Shown one piece after another: positions 9,403 to 20,993 of a DNA stretch of 64,000 bases (its first letter is position 1; every line of letters begins with the position of its first letter). The position numbers were made by a program, and so were the translations under genes. Source of the stretch: Breviolum minutum Mf 1.05b.01 (lineage: Eukaryota > Sar > Dinophyceae > Suessiales > Symbiodiniaceae); contig DF241140.1 in assembly GCA_000507305.1 (NCBI GenBank), positions 1 to 64,000 on the forward strand, in the 5' to 3' direction. The notes under the pieces are model-generated. The model searched no databases. It was not told the origin of the DNA and worked only from the letters and a program-made list of their open reading frames with translations.

Positions 9403-9929
9403 ACTGGGATCTCCATGGTACTTGGTAAATAGACTATAACCCCTTTATAAGGAGGTTATAAGTCCTCTTTTTGTAGGTGAAATGAACCAACTTACTAGCG
9501 ATTGTTACTTATATTTGCCTACATTTACCATAGATTTAAGCCAAATGTAGGCAAATATACCATACATGCATCTGGGATACATTGATTCACATGGGTGTTT
9601 CCGAAAATAGGGGTACCCCAAACTGGATGGTTTATAATGGAAAAACCTATAGGTGTACCCCAAAATAGGGTACCCCAAATCATCCAATTTTAATAGGGTT
9701 TTCCATTATAAACCATCCATTTTGGGGTGCCCCTATTTTTGGAAGCACCCAAATGTATAATCAAAATGTATGTTTTGCTTTAGATCAACAGACCATTCTG
9801 AATTTACAATAAGTTCGACTTGTACATTCTGATCGGTTTCGTGGTTTCAAAGATTGTTTAAAAGTATCACCCCTATAGCAGGGACATGATTCCCAATTTG
9901 ACAAGCGCATGTTACGTGCTCTGCTCGCC

Positions 9930-10010
9930 TTCCAAATACCTGCTGGGAAGGGTTTTTTTAGGTATGTTTTTGGGGTCCAAATACCTCACCAAGTGTTTGG
10001 AAGCTTCTGA
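9930..10010. mobile_element. family E element
   Basis: CCTTCCAAATACCTGC, TTTTTTTAGGTATGTTTTTGGG and CCTCACCAAGTGTTTGGAAG match other E copies. 9755-9930 holds nothing I can assign. Confidence 0.5.
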
Positions 10011-10161
10011 GATGCAATGAATGTGAAGTTTGTAAGTTGCTTGTTGTGGCATCATCCATTTTTTTGAAACAAAACAAAACGCAACCCAACAAAGCACACA
10101 CCCAAACACTTGACTCTCAATGAATGATTCGAACCACAAAAATGCACCCAAGACCTTCAAC

Positions 10162-10258
10162 GCTGCAAAGCTTGGCCACGCAAAAGGAGTGGTGAACTGG
10201 AAATCTTGGGTCTTGCTGCAGCTTCCTGGAGTCTTGCCAACGCCCTCGGCAGTTTTCC
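10162..10258 (-). CDS. candidate internal exon (minus)
   Basis: On the minus strand a long pyrimidine tract ending TTTTCGCAG precedes GKLPRALARLQEAAARPKIS then SSPLLLRGQALQR, ending before a GT at 10161. The plus strand is also open, so the strand rests mainly on the acceptor. Confidence 0.33.
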
Positions 10259-10761
10259 CTGCGAAAAAAAATGCCGTTTTGAGTGCCTTCCTCATGATAT
10301 GGGGGTTTCCTAAAATGCTGGTAACCTGGTACCCAACAACCATGGGGTTTTCCTACTAAAAGTGCTCATTTCGAGGTGTGAAATGGGGGTAGCACCAGTT
10401 AAGGAAACACCCATATATTTATATTTATATGTATGTATACAGTTAAATGGATGGTTCATTTCAATGGGTTCAGTTGACAAGTTTTTGTTAACCACGGCGC
10501 CTGCCAAAACCAAAAAAACAGAAATTCACGGAGGGAACACAAATTTGGGGGGGGTCCCGTTGGTAGGGTTTTTTCGTTCCTTATCTTGGATTTGTATAAG
10601 GTGATTTTTAACGGATTGGGATCCCATGGGATTAGTGATTTGCACTTTTTTCCAAACATCTTATTATAAGCAAATCCAAGGTATGATCAAGTTTACCCCT
10701 CCTGAAATTTCATCAAAAAGATACAACATGCCCATCTGAATGAAGTTTTTTGATCCTAATG

Positions 10762-10865
10762 TTCCAGCCAGCCCCTTTGGCTTGTGTTCGGTGCATCTCA
10801 TGTATTCGGATCAACTTTCGGGGGAGTGTCGCCCGAACAATGCTACTGAGGGAATTCAGTTTCCC
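10762..10865. CDS. candidate exon, strand unresolved
   Basis: On plus, ATGTTCCAG is followed by PASPFGLCSVHLMYSDQLSG then ECRPNNATEGIQFPH and TGA. On minus, SMGKLNSLSSIVRATLPRKL then IRIHEMHRTQAKGAGWN is equally open. One of them is probably real. Confidence 0.3.
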
Positions 10866-11155
10866 CATTGACGCAACGTTGACAGGTTTTTTTGTCGTCC
10901 CACTTGGACTAAGGTGAAATAGGTTTATATGCCTGAAAAAAAATATGTATTTAAGGGGTACATACCCGATAAAGTACATGTACGTAGATTAGATTAGATA
11001 GTATGTGCCCCAAGGAATCCGGCAATATCTGTATAATAAATTATTTACATTGGTTAGATACATCAGTACTAATAGTATACTTAAAACTGCCCATTAATTT
11101 GGGAGTGATTATGTGTTTACTACCTTATGCCCTCACCTTTTACGAAGAAACTGAG

Positions 11156-11403
11156 ATGATTCCTCGGAAGCCGTTGTTGCTTTTGGCGGCCTTCTTGGTG
11201 GTTCATATAGCTTAGTGGTCAGTTTGTTAGAGTTTGGTCCCAGGGTCGAGGTCCTGCATGGTCCCCTTTCGGCTTCAGCGACTCATGAATCTTCAATGTC
11301 AACAAATATCAACAAACTCGCAGATTCGGAACAGATATGTGGCTTACAAGTGGATTCCTTCAAGTCCAATTTGATTCCAAACAGAGATTTTCGACCAAGT
11401 TGA
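11156..11403 (+). CDS. possible signal-peptide exon plus downstream frame
   Basis: ATG at 11156 opens MIPRKPLLLLAAFLVVHIA, with the shape of a secretion signal, and meets TAG. A second frame from 11215 reads FGPRVEVLHGPLSASATHES then SMSTNINKLADSEQICGLQV to TGA. A short intron or a frameshift between them would be needed. Confidence 0.27.
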
Positions 11404-11659
11404 TTCACATTTTCAAACTTTTAGTTTGTAGAGACCCGATTTTGTTTTGTGGGGGGGAAGCTGAAAACGAGTCATCACTGCAGTGAAAAGATTCTGAAAA
11501 ATCGAAGTCTCAAACAACCAAAAAAATCACTAAAGACTGGTCCGGTCCCACAAAAGACAGATCCTTTCCACCACACTCTGAGCTGCGACACAAAGCGCTG
11601 TCCTTTTTAGTTGGTTGGTTCTGTTTTTTTGGTTGAAGAAAATCTGCCGTTTTACTAAG

Positions 11660-11743
11660 CTGCACACGTTCACAGCGCGGGACCCGATCGTTTTTGGCGT
11701 CGGGAGCACTCAGACACGCAGATACTCTGAGGGATTCGGATAG
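11660..11743 (+). CDS. candidate terminal exon
   Basis: After TTTACTAAG the frame reads LHTFTARDPIVFGVGSTQTR then RYSEGFG and TAG. Upstream (11405-11655) and downstream (11745-12075) I see only E-like and unassigned sequence. Confidence 0.35.
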   Translation: MHTFTARDPIVFGVGSTQTRRYSEGFG

Positions 11744-12079
11744 ATGTTACCTTTCCCAACTGCTGGTGAGGAGGTATTTGGACACCAAAAACATACAGTA
11801 CACGCCTGAAGATTAACATGCAACATAATCATATATAATCATGGAGGTTTGGAAGATCATTTTCCTTTCTAAATGGTCGATTTGATGCGATGTGTATGTG
11901 TATCTTCCACGGTATACCTAATGGGTTCTTTGGATGACTAGGGTGATAGCTGACATTCTACAAGATCCTGATTTTATATAAAGAAATTTGGGATTAACCT
12001 GAGAAAACGATCTTTCATGGAGCAGGATTTCAGTCAGTATGGTTGATTCAACATGATTCAACTGGGTTTCCAAATTCAA

Positions 12080-12148
12080 CTAGATAGATGATGACAATGA
12101 TGATGATGGTGATGATGCTGGTGATGGCGGTGGTGATGATGATGATGT

Positions 12149-12189
<41 letters not shown>

Positions 12190-12202
12190 CTGACGATGCT
12201 GC

Positions 12203-12270
<68 letters not shown>

Positions 12271-12368
12271 CATGATGATGATTCATGATGGTNTGATGAT
12301 GCATGATGATGCATGTTGATGCATGATGATGCATGATCATGATGATGCATGATGGTGCATGATGGTGC

Positions 12369-12439
<71 letters not shown>

Positions 12440-12440
12440 A
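12080..12440. repeat. compound GAT/GCT trinucleotide tract with an N
   Basis: Long GAT runs with a GCT block and GATGCATGAT units; a single N sits at 12293. Every frame is open and gives poly-Met/Asp/His/Ser, which I do not treat as coding. Confidence 0.95.
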
Positions 12441-12503
12441 CTCTTTCTAGCAAATTAGTCATTGTTTCTTCCTTTCCCTTTTGGCAACATCTTCAAAACA
12501 TAG

Positions 12504-12597
12504 GATCGGATCAATTAACGGAGGAAGCATTCATTGCGAACATTGTTTGTGGCGTCACTGTGGGTGAAGACACCGAGACACCAATTTTATCCTCTCT
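12504..12597 (+). CDS. candidate exon, unknown product
   Basis: TTCAAAACATAG precedes SDQLTEEAFIANIVCGVTVG then EDTETPILS, an acidic and coherent stretch, ending where a family D element begins (12598-12680). Confidence 0.42.
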
Positions 12598-12951
12598 TCC
12601 CATAGGATCCATGTATGGTATCTTTCCCTTTACCATAAAAATCAACCGTTCATGTACGCAAATATGCATACGTCCAAAGGATCCGTCATGGCTTTGGGAT
12701 TCCCTTTCTTGCATCCCTCCCAGTAATAGCGTTATAGGGATTGCGGGTCACCTAAACATGACAACGTCATCCTGGTGGTGATAAGGGAGCCAGCATCCTT
12801 GATGGGGTGCGGCTAGCATCTTATCATCAAAAACAATTCCCAGGCGAAAAAAGACCTAGATTTTCAAAGACTTGAAACACCCCGAAATAATAAAAAATAG
12901 GAAAAAACATAGGAAGAATTGTCCTCAATTTGAGAAAGACCATTGTTATAC

Positions 12952-13130
12952 CATTGTTTGGAATTATCCATTGCTGAAAAGTCCTTGACTTCCGCGAAAT
13001 CACCTGGCGCAAGCGCCGCTGTCAAGGCCTCATGTTGGCGCCAAGCCAAATCCCCACAAGCCACCTCAAGAGTTGTACGCAGCCAAGGTGGAACATGTGA
13101 AGGTGAAGGAAGCCCACCGATGCGTGAGTT
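12952..13130 (-). CDS. candidate exon (minus)
   Basis: The minus frame reads GGLPSPSHVPPWLRTTLEVA then CGDLAWRQHEALTAALAPGD and FAEVKDFSAMDNSKQ, reaching CAATG|GTATAAC. The plus strand is also open (EKSLTSAKSPGASAAVKASC) but of lower complexity. Function unknown. Confidence 0.4.
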
Positions 13131-13386
13131 GATACCGGTGGATACGTGTTGATATCTGTGTTGATATTTGTAAGACTAATGACTAGCGTGTTTTTGATTA
13201 TTAATATATGATATATATATATATGATTCATGATTATCAGCATGTAATACAAAGAATGTATAACATGTACTATGTAATTTCATGATATGAATTATGATAC
13301 ACTACATCATGTGTATTGCAGCATGTATGATATGAATGAATCGGAAGAATCCGTTTTTTCTTTGCAAGCTTTTTTCTTGGGGGTAA

Positions 13387-13520
13387 ATGGTAAATGCTGA
13401 CGACCAAGCCCGCCAGATCCTCAACAAAAACATACAAAAACGATCCTATGGCCCGCAGGGTGGTCTCTCATGGCAAGTGGACTGGTATTTGGCAACCAAC
13501 CTTTCATGTTGCCAGTGCAG
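13387..13520 (+). CDS. candidate first exon with strong donor
   Basis: ATG at 13387 follows an in-frame TAA. The frame reads MVNADDQARQILNKNIQKRS then YGPQGGLSWQVDWYLATNLS and ends in phase 2 at GTGCAG|GTGAGG. A possible next exon at 14035 (SCLLLGTVSIVKFRDLSEGC) joins in frame, but the opposite strand is equally open there. The candidate intron would contain A and D elements. Confidence 0.4.
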
Positions 13521-13607
13521 GTGAGGAAAGTGAAAAAAATGCGAATGGCCAGGTAGTGAAAGATATCAGGATGTCAGTTGTGGAGATTTTTCCGGGATTT
13601 TAACCAG

Positions 13608-13935
13608 GAGATTCACTTCGTGACCTTTTTATCCCCAAACGTTGGAGGTCGCCAAAAACCATTTCAAAGGGTCACAAATCACCAACCCAAAAGGGTCACT
13701 TAACCATCTTAAAAAGGTCACCAGCAGACTTGCCATGAAGGTGTTTATGGTGTTTTCATGGCTCCCACCAATTTACACCTGTTCCACACAGATGAAATTG
13801 ATACTGTTCTGGATGTTGTATGATTTGTGCCTGTTAGTTACTATACCCATCGCATCCATGTATGGTATATTTAGATACCTACATTTGCCATCAAAATCAA
13901 CCCAATTATGTAGGTAGATATACAATACATGGATG
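13608..13935. mobile_element. family A then family D element
   Basis: A: ACCAG|GAGATTCACTTCGTGACC to about 13735 (AGACTTGCCATG), with a GA instead of GT start. D: ATCGCATCCATGTATGG to ACATGGATGGTATGG (13850-13935). Confidence 0.55.
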
Positions 13936-14365
13936 GTATGGTATATGTGTTTATTATGTTTGTATGTGTTTTGAAGCGTCCCAGAACTTAGGGAGGATGT
14001 GAAAAAAATGGCATCGCGGCATCTCTTCCTCAGCTGCTTGCTGCTCGGGACAGTGTCAATTGTCAAGTTCAGAGACTTGTCAGAAGGGTGTACCGCTAGC
14101 AGTGTAGCCAAGGTGTTTAGCTGGTGTTCTCTAGGGATTCATAAACAACAATTTAAAAGAATGGCTTATATTGGGATTTCCCATAGGGGTACATTAGTAG
14201 GGGTACATCCAACTATCCCCTGAAAAAGTTGTTCGAAACACAAGGCACCAGAAAAAACAGCCTTCTGAGCAAATACCTTCTGAGAAGAAATTAACTTGGA
14301 ACCCGAAAATGGAGGTTTGGAAGATGATTTGTCTTTTCAATCGGGTGATTTTTACAGGTGTATAT

Positions 14366-14474
14366 GGATGTTTCCGAAAATAGGGGTGCTGTACCCCGAA
14401 ATCATTCATTTTTCTTGGGTTTTCCAATATAAACCATCCATTTTGGGGTACCCCTGTATTTGGAAACACCCATA
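14366..14474. mobile_element. family J inverted-repeat element
   Basis: ATGTTTCCGAAAATAGGGG and ACCCCTGTATTTGGAAACACCC, with TATAAACCATCCATTTTGGGG inside. Confidence 0.65.
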
Positions 14475-14619
14475 TGTTGTTCAAAAGAATCCCATGATTG
14501 ACCCAACACGATGTCATGGTTGTCATAGTTCATGTCAGGCTTCCTTGGAGCTATAGCTGCCACGGCACGGCAGGGACGCAAAAAATCTGGAGGTGGCCAG
14601 AGACGATGATCAAACAAAC

Positions 14620-14755
14620 ATACTTGGATGTCCCAGGAAGTTAGGATCAATGGTTAGTAAATGGGTTATAACCTACCTATAAATGGTATATATTCGGGTT
14701 ATAACCTACTTTCTAACCATTTACTAACTTCCTGGGACATCCAAGTATGTTTCAT
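14620..14755. mobile_element. family B inverted-repeat element
   Basis: ACTTGGATGTCCCAGGAAG to ACTTCCTGGGACATCCAAGT with GGGTTATAACC arms. The AG at the right end and the G|GA at the left end are potential splice sites. Confidence 0.75.
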
Positions 14756-15122
14756 GTCCCTCCCTGAAACTAATAAAAATCGCGAAAAATCAATGGTTGG
14801 AAGATGAATTCTTCAATTCTGGGGCAAGTTGCGTTTTTTTTCAGGTGTGCAGTTGCTGTTTGTCTATAGTCTTCCAAATATCGCCTGAGGTGAACGGTGT
14901 TTGGATGGTATGTTTTTGGAGTCCAAATACCTATCCATCATGGATGCCTTCAAATTATGGTAAATTAGTAGGTAGGTGTTCCATAGATGGAGCATATGGG
15001 ACATGAATCCCTTAAAAAAGGCTTGTTTTCCCGGAGTAAAACGTGCCATTGGGGAGGTATGGGCCCCCCTTCGATTTCCATGATGTCTTCCACTTCCCCC
15101 CCCCTCCGCTGGAATTTCTCAG

Positions 15123-15207
15123 TTTGCCTGGGAGGTCCTTCGGGTCCTGTGTTGCGTGAGCAGAAGCGGGCACGCCAGGCAACAACAAAAAATCAGATTT
15201 CTACTAG
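15123..15207 (+). CDS. candidate exon, frame unresolved
   Basis: A long C/T tract ending AATTTCTCAG gives a strong acceptor. Two frames are open: FAWEVLRVLCCVSRSGHARQ and CLGGPSGPVLREQKRARQAT. It ends ACTAG|GCAGTCCCAGG, the start of a family B copy (GC donor). Confidence 0.38.
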
Positions 15208-15528
15208 GCAGTCCCAGGAAATTAGGATCAATGGTTAGTCAATGGGTTATTTCACCTACTTATAAATGGAGTATTTTGGGGTTATAACCCACTGATCCTA
15301 ACCATTGATCCAAACTTGCTGGGACATCCAAGTATGGGTTAAAAGTTGCTCGTACTTGGAGGATGGATCATCCCAGTGGGTGTTTCAGTGGTTGATAACC
15401 ATGGTCATCGTTGTTGTCCCCTAGCGATCGCTGGTTGTGGGACCCTTCCAATCCAAACGGCCTAAATGGCGTATAAATGGGAGTTAGTTACTAACCACTT
15501 ACATCCACTGGGATGATCCTCCATGTAC
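15208..15528. mobile_element. family B then family G element
   Basis: B: GCAGTCCCAGGAAATTAGG to TGCTGGGACATCCAAG (about 15334). G: CTTGGAGGATGGATCATCCC to GGGATGATCCTCCATG (about 15525). 15530-15950 holds one weak terminal exon reading SLMVAGRDTAKHILDK (15785-15837) and otherwise nothing. Confidence 0.6.
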
Positions 15529-15999
15529 TGCAGATGTTTGATTGGAAACTGTCAGAATTTTTGAGTGATTTTTGTTGGACAATTCAATTCAAATAGTTGG
15601 ATCCAAAATGCCAAATACAAGTTGTTGGGAAGTCTGGGTTTGAAGTTTAGGTACTTTAGACACGTTGCATGTTACCTCAAATCTTACCTTAGGAAGAGGT
15701 TTGGAACCCTAGGGTAGGATGTTTTATCGAGGAGAAAAAACACGTGATATTTTTGTTGGGTAGCAAGAAGTGGTGATCTTTCAGGTTCACTCATGGTGGC
15801 TGGCCGTGACACTGCAAAACACATTCTAGATAAATGAAGTGGCTGGGGTGAGAGGGACGTGTTGATTGTTCAATCGTGCATAATGACCATATGCATCTAA
15901 AATATCTCAAACTTGTTTACAAAAATATGGTCGTGACCGACTGCAGAACAGTCAAAGATGTTTAACATGCTCTGGATCAAGATATATCAAGATCAAAGG

Positions 16000-16040
16000 C
16001 GCCAGCAGCAACAGCAACACCACAACAACCCACCACCGCC

Positions 16041-16100
<60 letters not shown>

Positions 16101-16261
16101 AACAGCAACAACAACAACAACAACAACAACGACAACCACCGTAGTAGTGATGATTCAACAAACTATCAAAAACTATTGAACAGCATGGTTAACAACATCA
16201 TCAGTGTCATCACTGTGATCGTCATCGCCATCATCAATCATCATCATAATCACCAGTCATC

Positions 16262-16313
<52 letters not shown>

Positions 16314-16400
16314 CATCATCATCATCATCATCATCAGCAGCAGCAACAGCAGCAACAGCAGCAGCATCAACATCATGATTGTCATCAACATCAGCATCGG
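16000..16400. repeat. CAG/CAA/CCA and CAT/ATTCATC tracts
   Basis: Trinucleotide blocks (CAACAACAA, CCACCACCA) are followed by CATCAT and an ATTCATC heptamer array near 16260-16315. Homopolymeric frames here are not called as genes. Confidence 0.95.
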
Positions 16401-16500
16401 CTTTAGAATAAGTATTTTTGCTTTACCATCATCTTCATCATTGTCTGAATCGTTTCCTCTTTTCTGAAAAAAATATTCGGAGCAGACATTGATATGCCAG

Positions 16501-16623
16501 GAAGCGCGCGAACAGCGGATGGAGAAGTTTCGCTCACCCTACATCCAGAACCGCACCTTGTTCGAAACTAGAGTCTTGAATGTCACTATCAACTCTGCCG
16601 TAGCGGGTCTTTTTGATATATGA
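16501..16623 (+). CDS. C-terminal exon, unknown product
   Basis: GACATTGATATGCCAG precedes EAREQRMEKFRSPYIQNRTL then FETRVLNVTINSAVAGLFDI and TGA. The residue mix, the length (40 codons) and the acceptor make this convincing. It has no early ATG, which is why ATG-based searches miss it. 16625-17475 holds no exon I can support. Confidence 0.55.
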   Translation, partial: EAREQRMEKFRSPYIQNRTLFETRVLNVTINSAVAGLFDI

Positions 16624-17538
16624 CTATGTTTTTCCATCCTTCAGTAGGTAGAATCCTTGTATTGAAAAAATGCAACCGAAGCCAAGGATTGAAATTGTGG
16701 GAGGTTTTGTATAAGTTCTCTCTGAGGGAGGTATTAGAAGTTTTGATTGCCTTGGTTGTTGTTTCTAATCTGCTTACACAAAACATTTTTTGAGGGGGGC
16801 CTACAAATCTTCATTCAACTTCATCTTTGGCCCTATCCAAAACTGGCCCCCCCGCAAAATAAAACACTCTGGGTAAATCTTCCAGATGAAGTGTACAATG
16901 TACAGACTATTCTTTGTGGATATCAAGTATCCTAAAGGTCACTAGGGGTAATCTTCCCACAATTGTTTGGACCAATTGACCTTGACTAATATCTGTTTTG
17001 GGGGGAATATAACAAGCCATTGTATCTATAATGCAAGGATCCCGTCTGGGTTTTGTTTTGACCATCGATCACACGAAAGTGTTTCACCTATCATTATTTT
17101 CTACAAGATGGGGTTCCCTACTAGATACAAGTAGGGCACCATAACTTCACTTATTTCCGGGTTTATAACCGCCAGTGAAGCCCGTTGAGTTTCGGCCATT
17201 TATAGGGGCCCCATGTCACTCCATTTATATCTTGATATACACCCCTGAAAATTCACACTTTGAACCTAAAACTCACCCAATTGAAAAGGATTGAAAAGGT
17301 TCAAATCATCCGAACCATTCAGCTCTATGACTTTGAATTCCAAAGTGTTAGTTTTCCATTTATACTGCTTGTTTTAATAGGGATCGGGATCCTTATGATG
17401 GTTTATTTCAAATATTTCCAAACATAACTGGGTATAGTTCATCATCCCCAACATATAACCCAGCGAACCAACCAGGGTGTTCCGGCTAGGCCATGAACCT
17501 CCTCCAATCAGTGCACGTGGAAATCCCAAGACGGGCGC

Positions 17539-17640
17539 TTGGGAAAATGGTTGGTCCGAGACGGAGCAGATGCGACAGGGACAATTCCGTTCACCCTGGA
17601 CGGGTCAGGCACGGTGGATTTTTTTCAAAAATGGGGGGGC
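17539..17640 (+). CDS. weak candidate exon
   Basis: Two overlapping frames are open (VRDGADATGTIPFTLDGSGT and NPKTGAWENGWSETEQMRQG). The sequence is GC-richer than its surroundings and precedes a family C element. Confidence 0.3.
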
Positions 17641-17679
17641 AGAAAATGTGCGGTCCTAAAAAATGAAAAAATCCTACCC

Positions 17680-17792
17680 TCCCTGAAACTAACAGCGAGT
17701 TTGCACCTGAAAATGGATGGTTGGAAGATGAAATTCCTTTTGGAATGGCCTATTTGCAGGCGCAAACTGACAGTTTCAGGGAGGGGACCCAA
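17680..17792. mobile_element. family C inverted-repeat element
   Basis: CCTCCCTGAAACTAACAGC to GACAGTTTCAGGGAGGGG, with CTGAAAATGGATGG inside. Confidence 0.7.
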
Positions 17793-17849
17793 AGGGAAAC
17801 TCATCTGAAACAACCCCAGTGTTTCAGGTGCTTTTGCTGTTGGTTTCAG

Positions 17850-18196
17850 GGTAGCAGTCAAGCTGAAGATGGGACGGGAAGATATGACGACTTCATAAAC
17901 GTGCTGTTTTTGTCACTTATGAGCGAACTTGAAATCATGTAAGAAAAGGAACCCACATCATCAAGAAACCCAAGTTTTCGCATGTTCTTGCATTTTATGT
18001 TTGACTTTTCTTCTTTGGTCTCTAATTCCACCGGGGTGGGTGGTTATGTGTTCAGTTTTTTGAGAAAGAAACAACACATTTCGTGAGGCGATACATTCCG
18101 GTGAAACCAGGAGGGTTTGTGGAGGATCTTAAGCTGCAAGAACTTCGCATCACATTTATCACTGCGATCGTTATTTTTCAACAACAAAATCTAAAC
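17850..18196 (+). CDS. two-exon gene segment, unknown product
   Basis: Exon 1 (17850-17938) follows TTGGTTTCAG and reads GSSQAEDGTGRYDDFINVLF then LSLMSELEI, ending CAT|GTAAGAAA. Exon 2 (18088-18196) follows CGTGAG and reads RYIPVKPGGFVEDLKLQELR then ITFITAIVIFQQQNLN, ending AAC|GTAGAT. The join across the 149-base GT-AG intron recreates an ATG codon and keeps the frame. The AG|G acceptor context fits dinoflagellate introns. Confidence 0.55.
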
Positions 18197-18352
18197 GTAG
18201 ATGTGTTGGGTGTTTTTATATATGTTTTCTGTGGGGTTCAACGTTCAACGTAAGTTTTATTGGGATTGTTCATTCGGATAGATTCGATGAAATGAACAGA
18301 GAGCCTTCATCCTTCATTTTTGTTGGCGGAATTTCTTGCACGAATCCTTGAC

Positions 18353-18447
18353 CCATAGAATCCATGGGACATGTTATATTTACCGACATGGATGGCTGAT
18401 TTTGTATGGTAAATTAGTAGGTATCCCTACATGGATCCTATAGGTTG
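18353..18447. mobile_element. family D inverted-repeat element
   Basis: CCCATAGAATCCATGGG ... CATGGATCCTATAGG around TATTTACCGACATGG and GTAAATTAGTAGG. Confidence 0.6.
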
Positions 18448-18616
18448 ATGCATCTTAACAAAAAAAGGCACATGGAAAAGGTATATAAAAAGCGTGGATA
18501 AACGTGGATGGCAAGGCTGAGGGAGAATCGGTTGAAAGATCTTGAAAGCATGGTTGTCTTGAATTGTTCACCCTAAGGATCATTGGACCCTCCAATGGAA
18601 GGGTGAACGAACCTGT

Positions 18617-18803
18617 ATGACGCAGGGAGAGGGTCCGCAAAATAGCCAGGCCTTTGAGGGGTCAGGATACCTAGGGCACTGCAATTTCCAAGAACCTCCG
18701 GGTTTTTTCTCGATGATTCAATCTGCTGTTTCAACATCTATTATCAGCCCAAAATCAGAAAGTGCATGGCACAACTCCCAAAACTTAGGAGATGTGTCTC
18801 TTA
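18617..18803 (+). CDS. candidate exon, unknown product
   Basis: Open frame QGEGPQNSQAFEGSGYLGHC then NFQEPPGFFSMIQSAVSTSI and ISPKSESAWHNSQNLGDVSL. It sits between a small palindrome (18567-18612, TTCACCCTAAGG / AAGGGTGAAC) and a family D element (18804-18862). Confidence 0.4.
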
Positions 18804-19089
18804 ACCCATAGGATACATGTATGGGAGTACCTTTAGACAAAAATATACATGGATCCTACGGGTCATTTGAATGAAAACGCTTCATTCAATTGTTTGTAAC
18901 GCTTGATGAATTTTATGGGCCTCCAAGTGTTTGACACATCAATTTTATTGCCAATCTGTTAATCCCCCCAAACTCTCACACAAAATCCCAGGATACGCCC
19001 CTTATAGTCTTCGACTTTCATTTGTTTGTTCTTTTTCTCCCCGTTTTTGGGTCAAAAGAAAACAACGTTGCCCCGGTTTTTTGGACCCT

Positions 19090-19200
19090 TCTTAGATGTC
19101 CCAAGGAAGTTAGTAAATAGGTTATAACCCCATATAACCCCAATATATCCCATTTATAAGTATAGGTGAAACAAAACCATATTGATCCGAACCATTAAGA
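19090..19200. mobile_element. family B element, partial
   Basis: TTAGATGTCCCAAGGAAG with GGTTATAACCC arms; the right terminal repeat is missing or diverged. 18865-19090 is unassigned. Confidence 0.5.
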
Positions 19201-19265
19201 TCCAAAAAAAAAACATCCCCGGGGTCCCTCCAACGTTTGGACGTTGTTTTTTTCTCCACGCCCAG

Positions 19266-19378
19266 CTCCACCAGCTCCAGGTCTATGATCGATGGACCCC
19301 AGAGGGTCGACAACAGCGAAAGACGGATCGGCAGGGCGGTCTGGCACGATCCAGGGCCTTCGAAACACCCACGCAGAG
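19266..19378 (+). CDS. internal exon, unknown product
   Basis: GTTTTTTTCTCCACGCCCAG is a textbook acceptor. The frame reads LHQLQVYDRWTPEGRQQRKT then DRQGGLARSRAFETPTQR and ends GCAGAG|GTGCGG. It is basic and Gln-rich. The minus-strand frame is less protein-like. Confidence 0.5.
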
Positions 19379-19757
19379 GTGCGGGAAAAACAAGAACCTG
19401 GTTTTGAGGGAATAGTATGGGTAAAGGTGAGTAAGGTGTTTTTTTTTGTGAAAATCCCAAAGTGATTGTTTTTTTTTTCTATGGTTCAAAAAAAATGTGT
19501 AGGTTAATGATTGATTATTGGGATTGTTGATCAACCCTGGAATAACTTGTGGGAATATCATCATCACTATTTTGGGCTCGGGGCCCTTTAGTACCCTTCA
19601 TGATCCACTGTGTACCGGTGTTTTGGCAAGACCCAATCTATGAGTTTTAACCCTTCATCTTCCAGTTCCCTCATGTATTTGGTTCACCAGGGGTCTAGTC
19701 TCCTTCCCTGATATAGTGGCTTGCCTGGGAGCTTAGTTCCAAATATATATATATATA

Positions 19758-19930
19758 TATATGGGGAACTGGAAGAAATCCGGGATAGTGTACCATTTTT
19801 TTCAAGGCCACTTGAAAACGCTGGTGTTGTTTTTTTCGGGGTCAAAGAAGTTGATGGAAATGAACGAACCGCAACTTTCCTGGAACTTCCAGGCCCCATG
19901 GGACTGGAAGATTTACCGATATACATTTAG
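19758..19930 (+). CDS. C-terminal exon, unknown product
   Basis: The frame reads ELEEIRDSVPFFSRPLENAG then VVFFGVKEVDGNERTATFLE and LPGPMGLEDLPIYI before TAG at 19928. It is acidic and well mixed. It follows a short TA repeat, so the acceptor is unclear. Confidence 0.48.
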
Positions 19931-20294
19931 AATGATTGGAGGGTTCTTGAGGGGGGGGATGTTCAAGAGGTGGGGGTGTAACTGGGGAACCCTAAGGATT
20001 CCTAGGGAAGATGGAGGAACCTTACGGGAAGAGTAGGGGAATCACCACCCCCGCATAGGTAAATATTCCAGTCCCATAGAGTATATGGGAATGGTTGATT
20101 CGGTTCACTGAACGGAGGGGGGGGGGTGAAAAGTCCGTCATAATAGGGAGCCATTTGGAGCTACACCAGGGGTTTCCAAGCACATCTTAGTGACATATCA
20201 TTATGGTTTTTGGATATTTTTGAGGGGGGAGTTTGGGAACAAAAACCGAGTTTGGAATCGGGTCGTGCCTATTTGAGGTTGTTTTTTTTCTCAG

Positions 20295-20354
20295 GATGAT
20301 GACCGATATGTGGATGGATCTGACAATTCTTGCTTGAGAAAAATCTGCACTTGA
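20295..20354 (+). CDS. short terminal exon
   Basis: GTTTTTTTTCTCAG precedes DDDRYVDGSDNSCLRKICT and TGA. It is short, but the acceptor is strong. The rest of 19935-20990 holds D- and B-related elements (20423-20470, 20556-20695) and otherwise nothing assigned. Confidence 0.38.
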   Translation, partial: DDDRYVDGSDNSCLRKICT

Positions 20355-20993
20355 GGATTTTTGTTGATCCCATTTGTTCCATTAGACTGGAATATTGTGA
20401 CATGTTGGCTTAACTTTATTAGGTCCATGTATGGAGTAAATATTCCAGTCCCATGGAGCATATATGGCCCTAGGGATCCAATGACAATTTTGAGAATGGA
20501 ACCTAAGGTTGGTTGAACATCCCACTCATTATCTGAGAATATGACGATTGATGCCTACTGGTATGTCCTGCCACTACTTAGGATCAATGGATGAAACTTC
20601 ACCCCTATATAAGTAGGTTGGTTTACGTCCCCTAAATAGGTGAAATAAACCAACTTACTAACTAGTTACGATCACTTCCCGGGACACCATAGGAGGGTGG
20701 GTGTGTTTTTTAGCTCGGCTTTCTCTGGCGGCAGTTTTGCTTGTTGCTTGTAACTTTTGTCGTGGACAAAAAAAACGACGACATCATTGTTGGTTGAGCC
20801 ATGCTTGTTTTTGATATTCAATTCTTTGTGGTGGATGAGAAAATGATCACAAATATTGCAAGCATAGTTTAAACCATATTATATATTTTGCAAAAACACC
20901 TGGAGAAAAAAAAATAATTTCTGAACATTCCATGCCATCTCGCAAAAAAAAACACAGGGTATATTTGCATGTGTTGTTTTTCGCTCCGAGTGA

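Noticed and set aside
11200..11262. tRNA-like signal: TAGCTTAGTGG (A-box-like) and GGTCGAGGTCC (B-box-like) about 36 bases apart
   Set aside because: No acceptor or anticodon stem can be folded, and the T-loop is one base too long. At most a chance or decayed tRNA-derived sequence.
12076..12440. Poly-His/Ser/Met/Asp open frames
   Set aside because: They are translations of a GAT/GCT microsatellite, open in every frame on both strands.
15952..16406. Poly-Cys/Gln/Thr/His open frames
   Set aside because: Microsatellite translations (CAA, CAG, CAT), with no flanking coding signal in the same frame.
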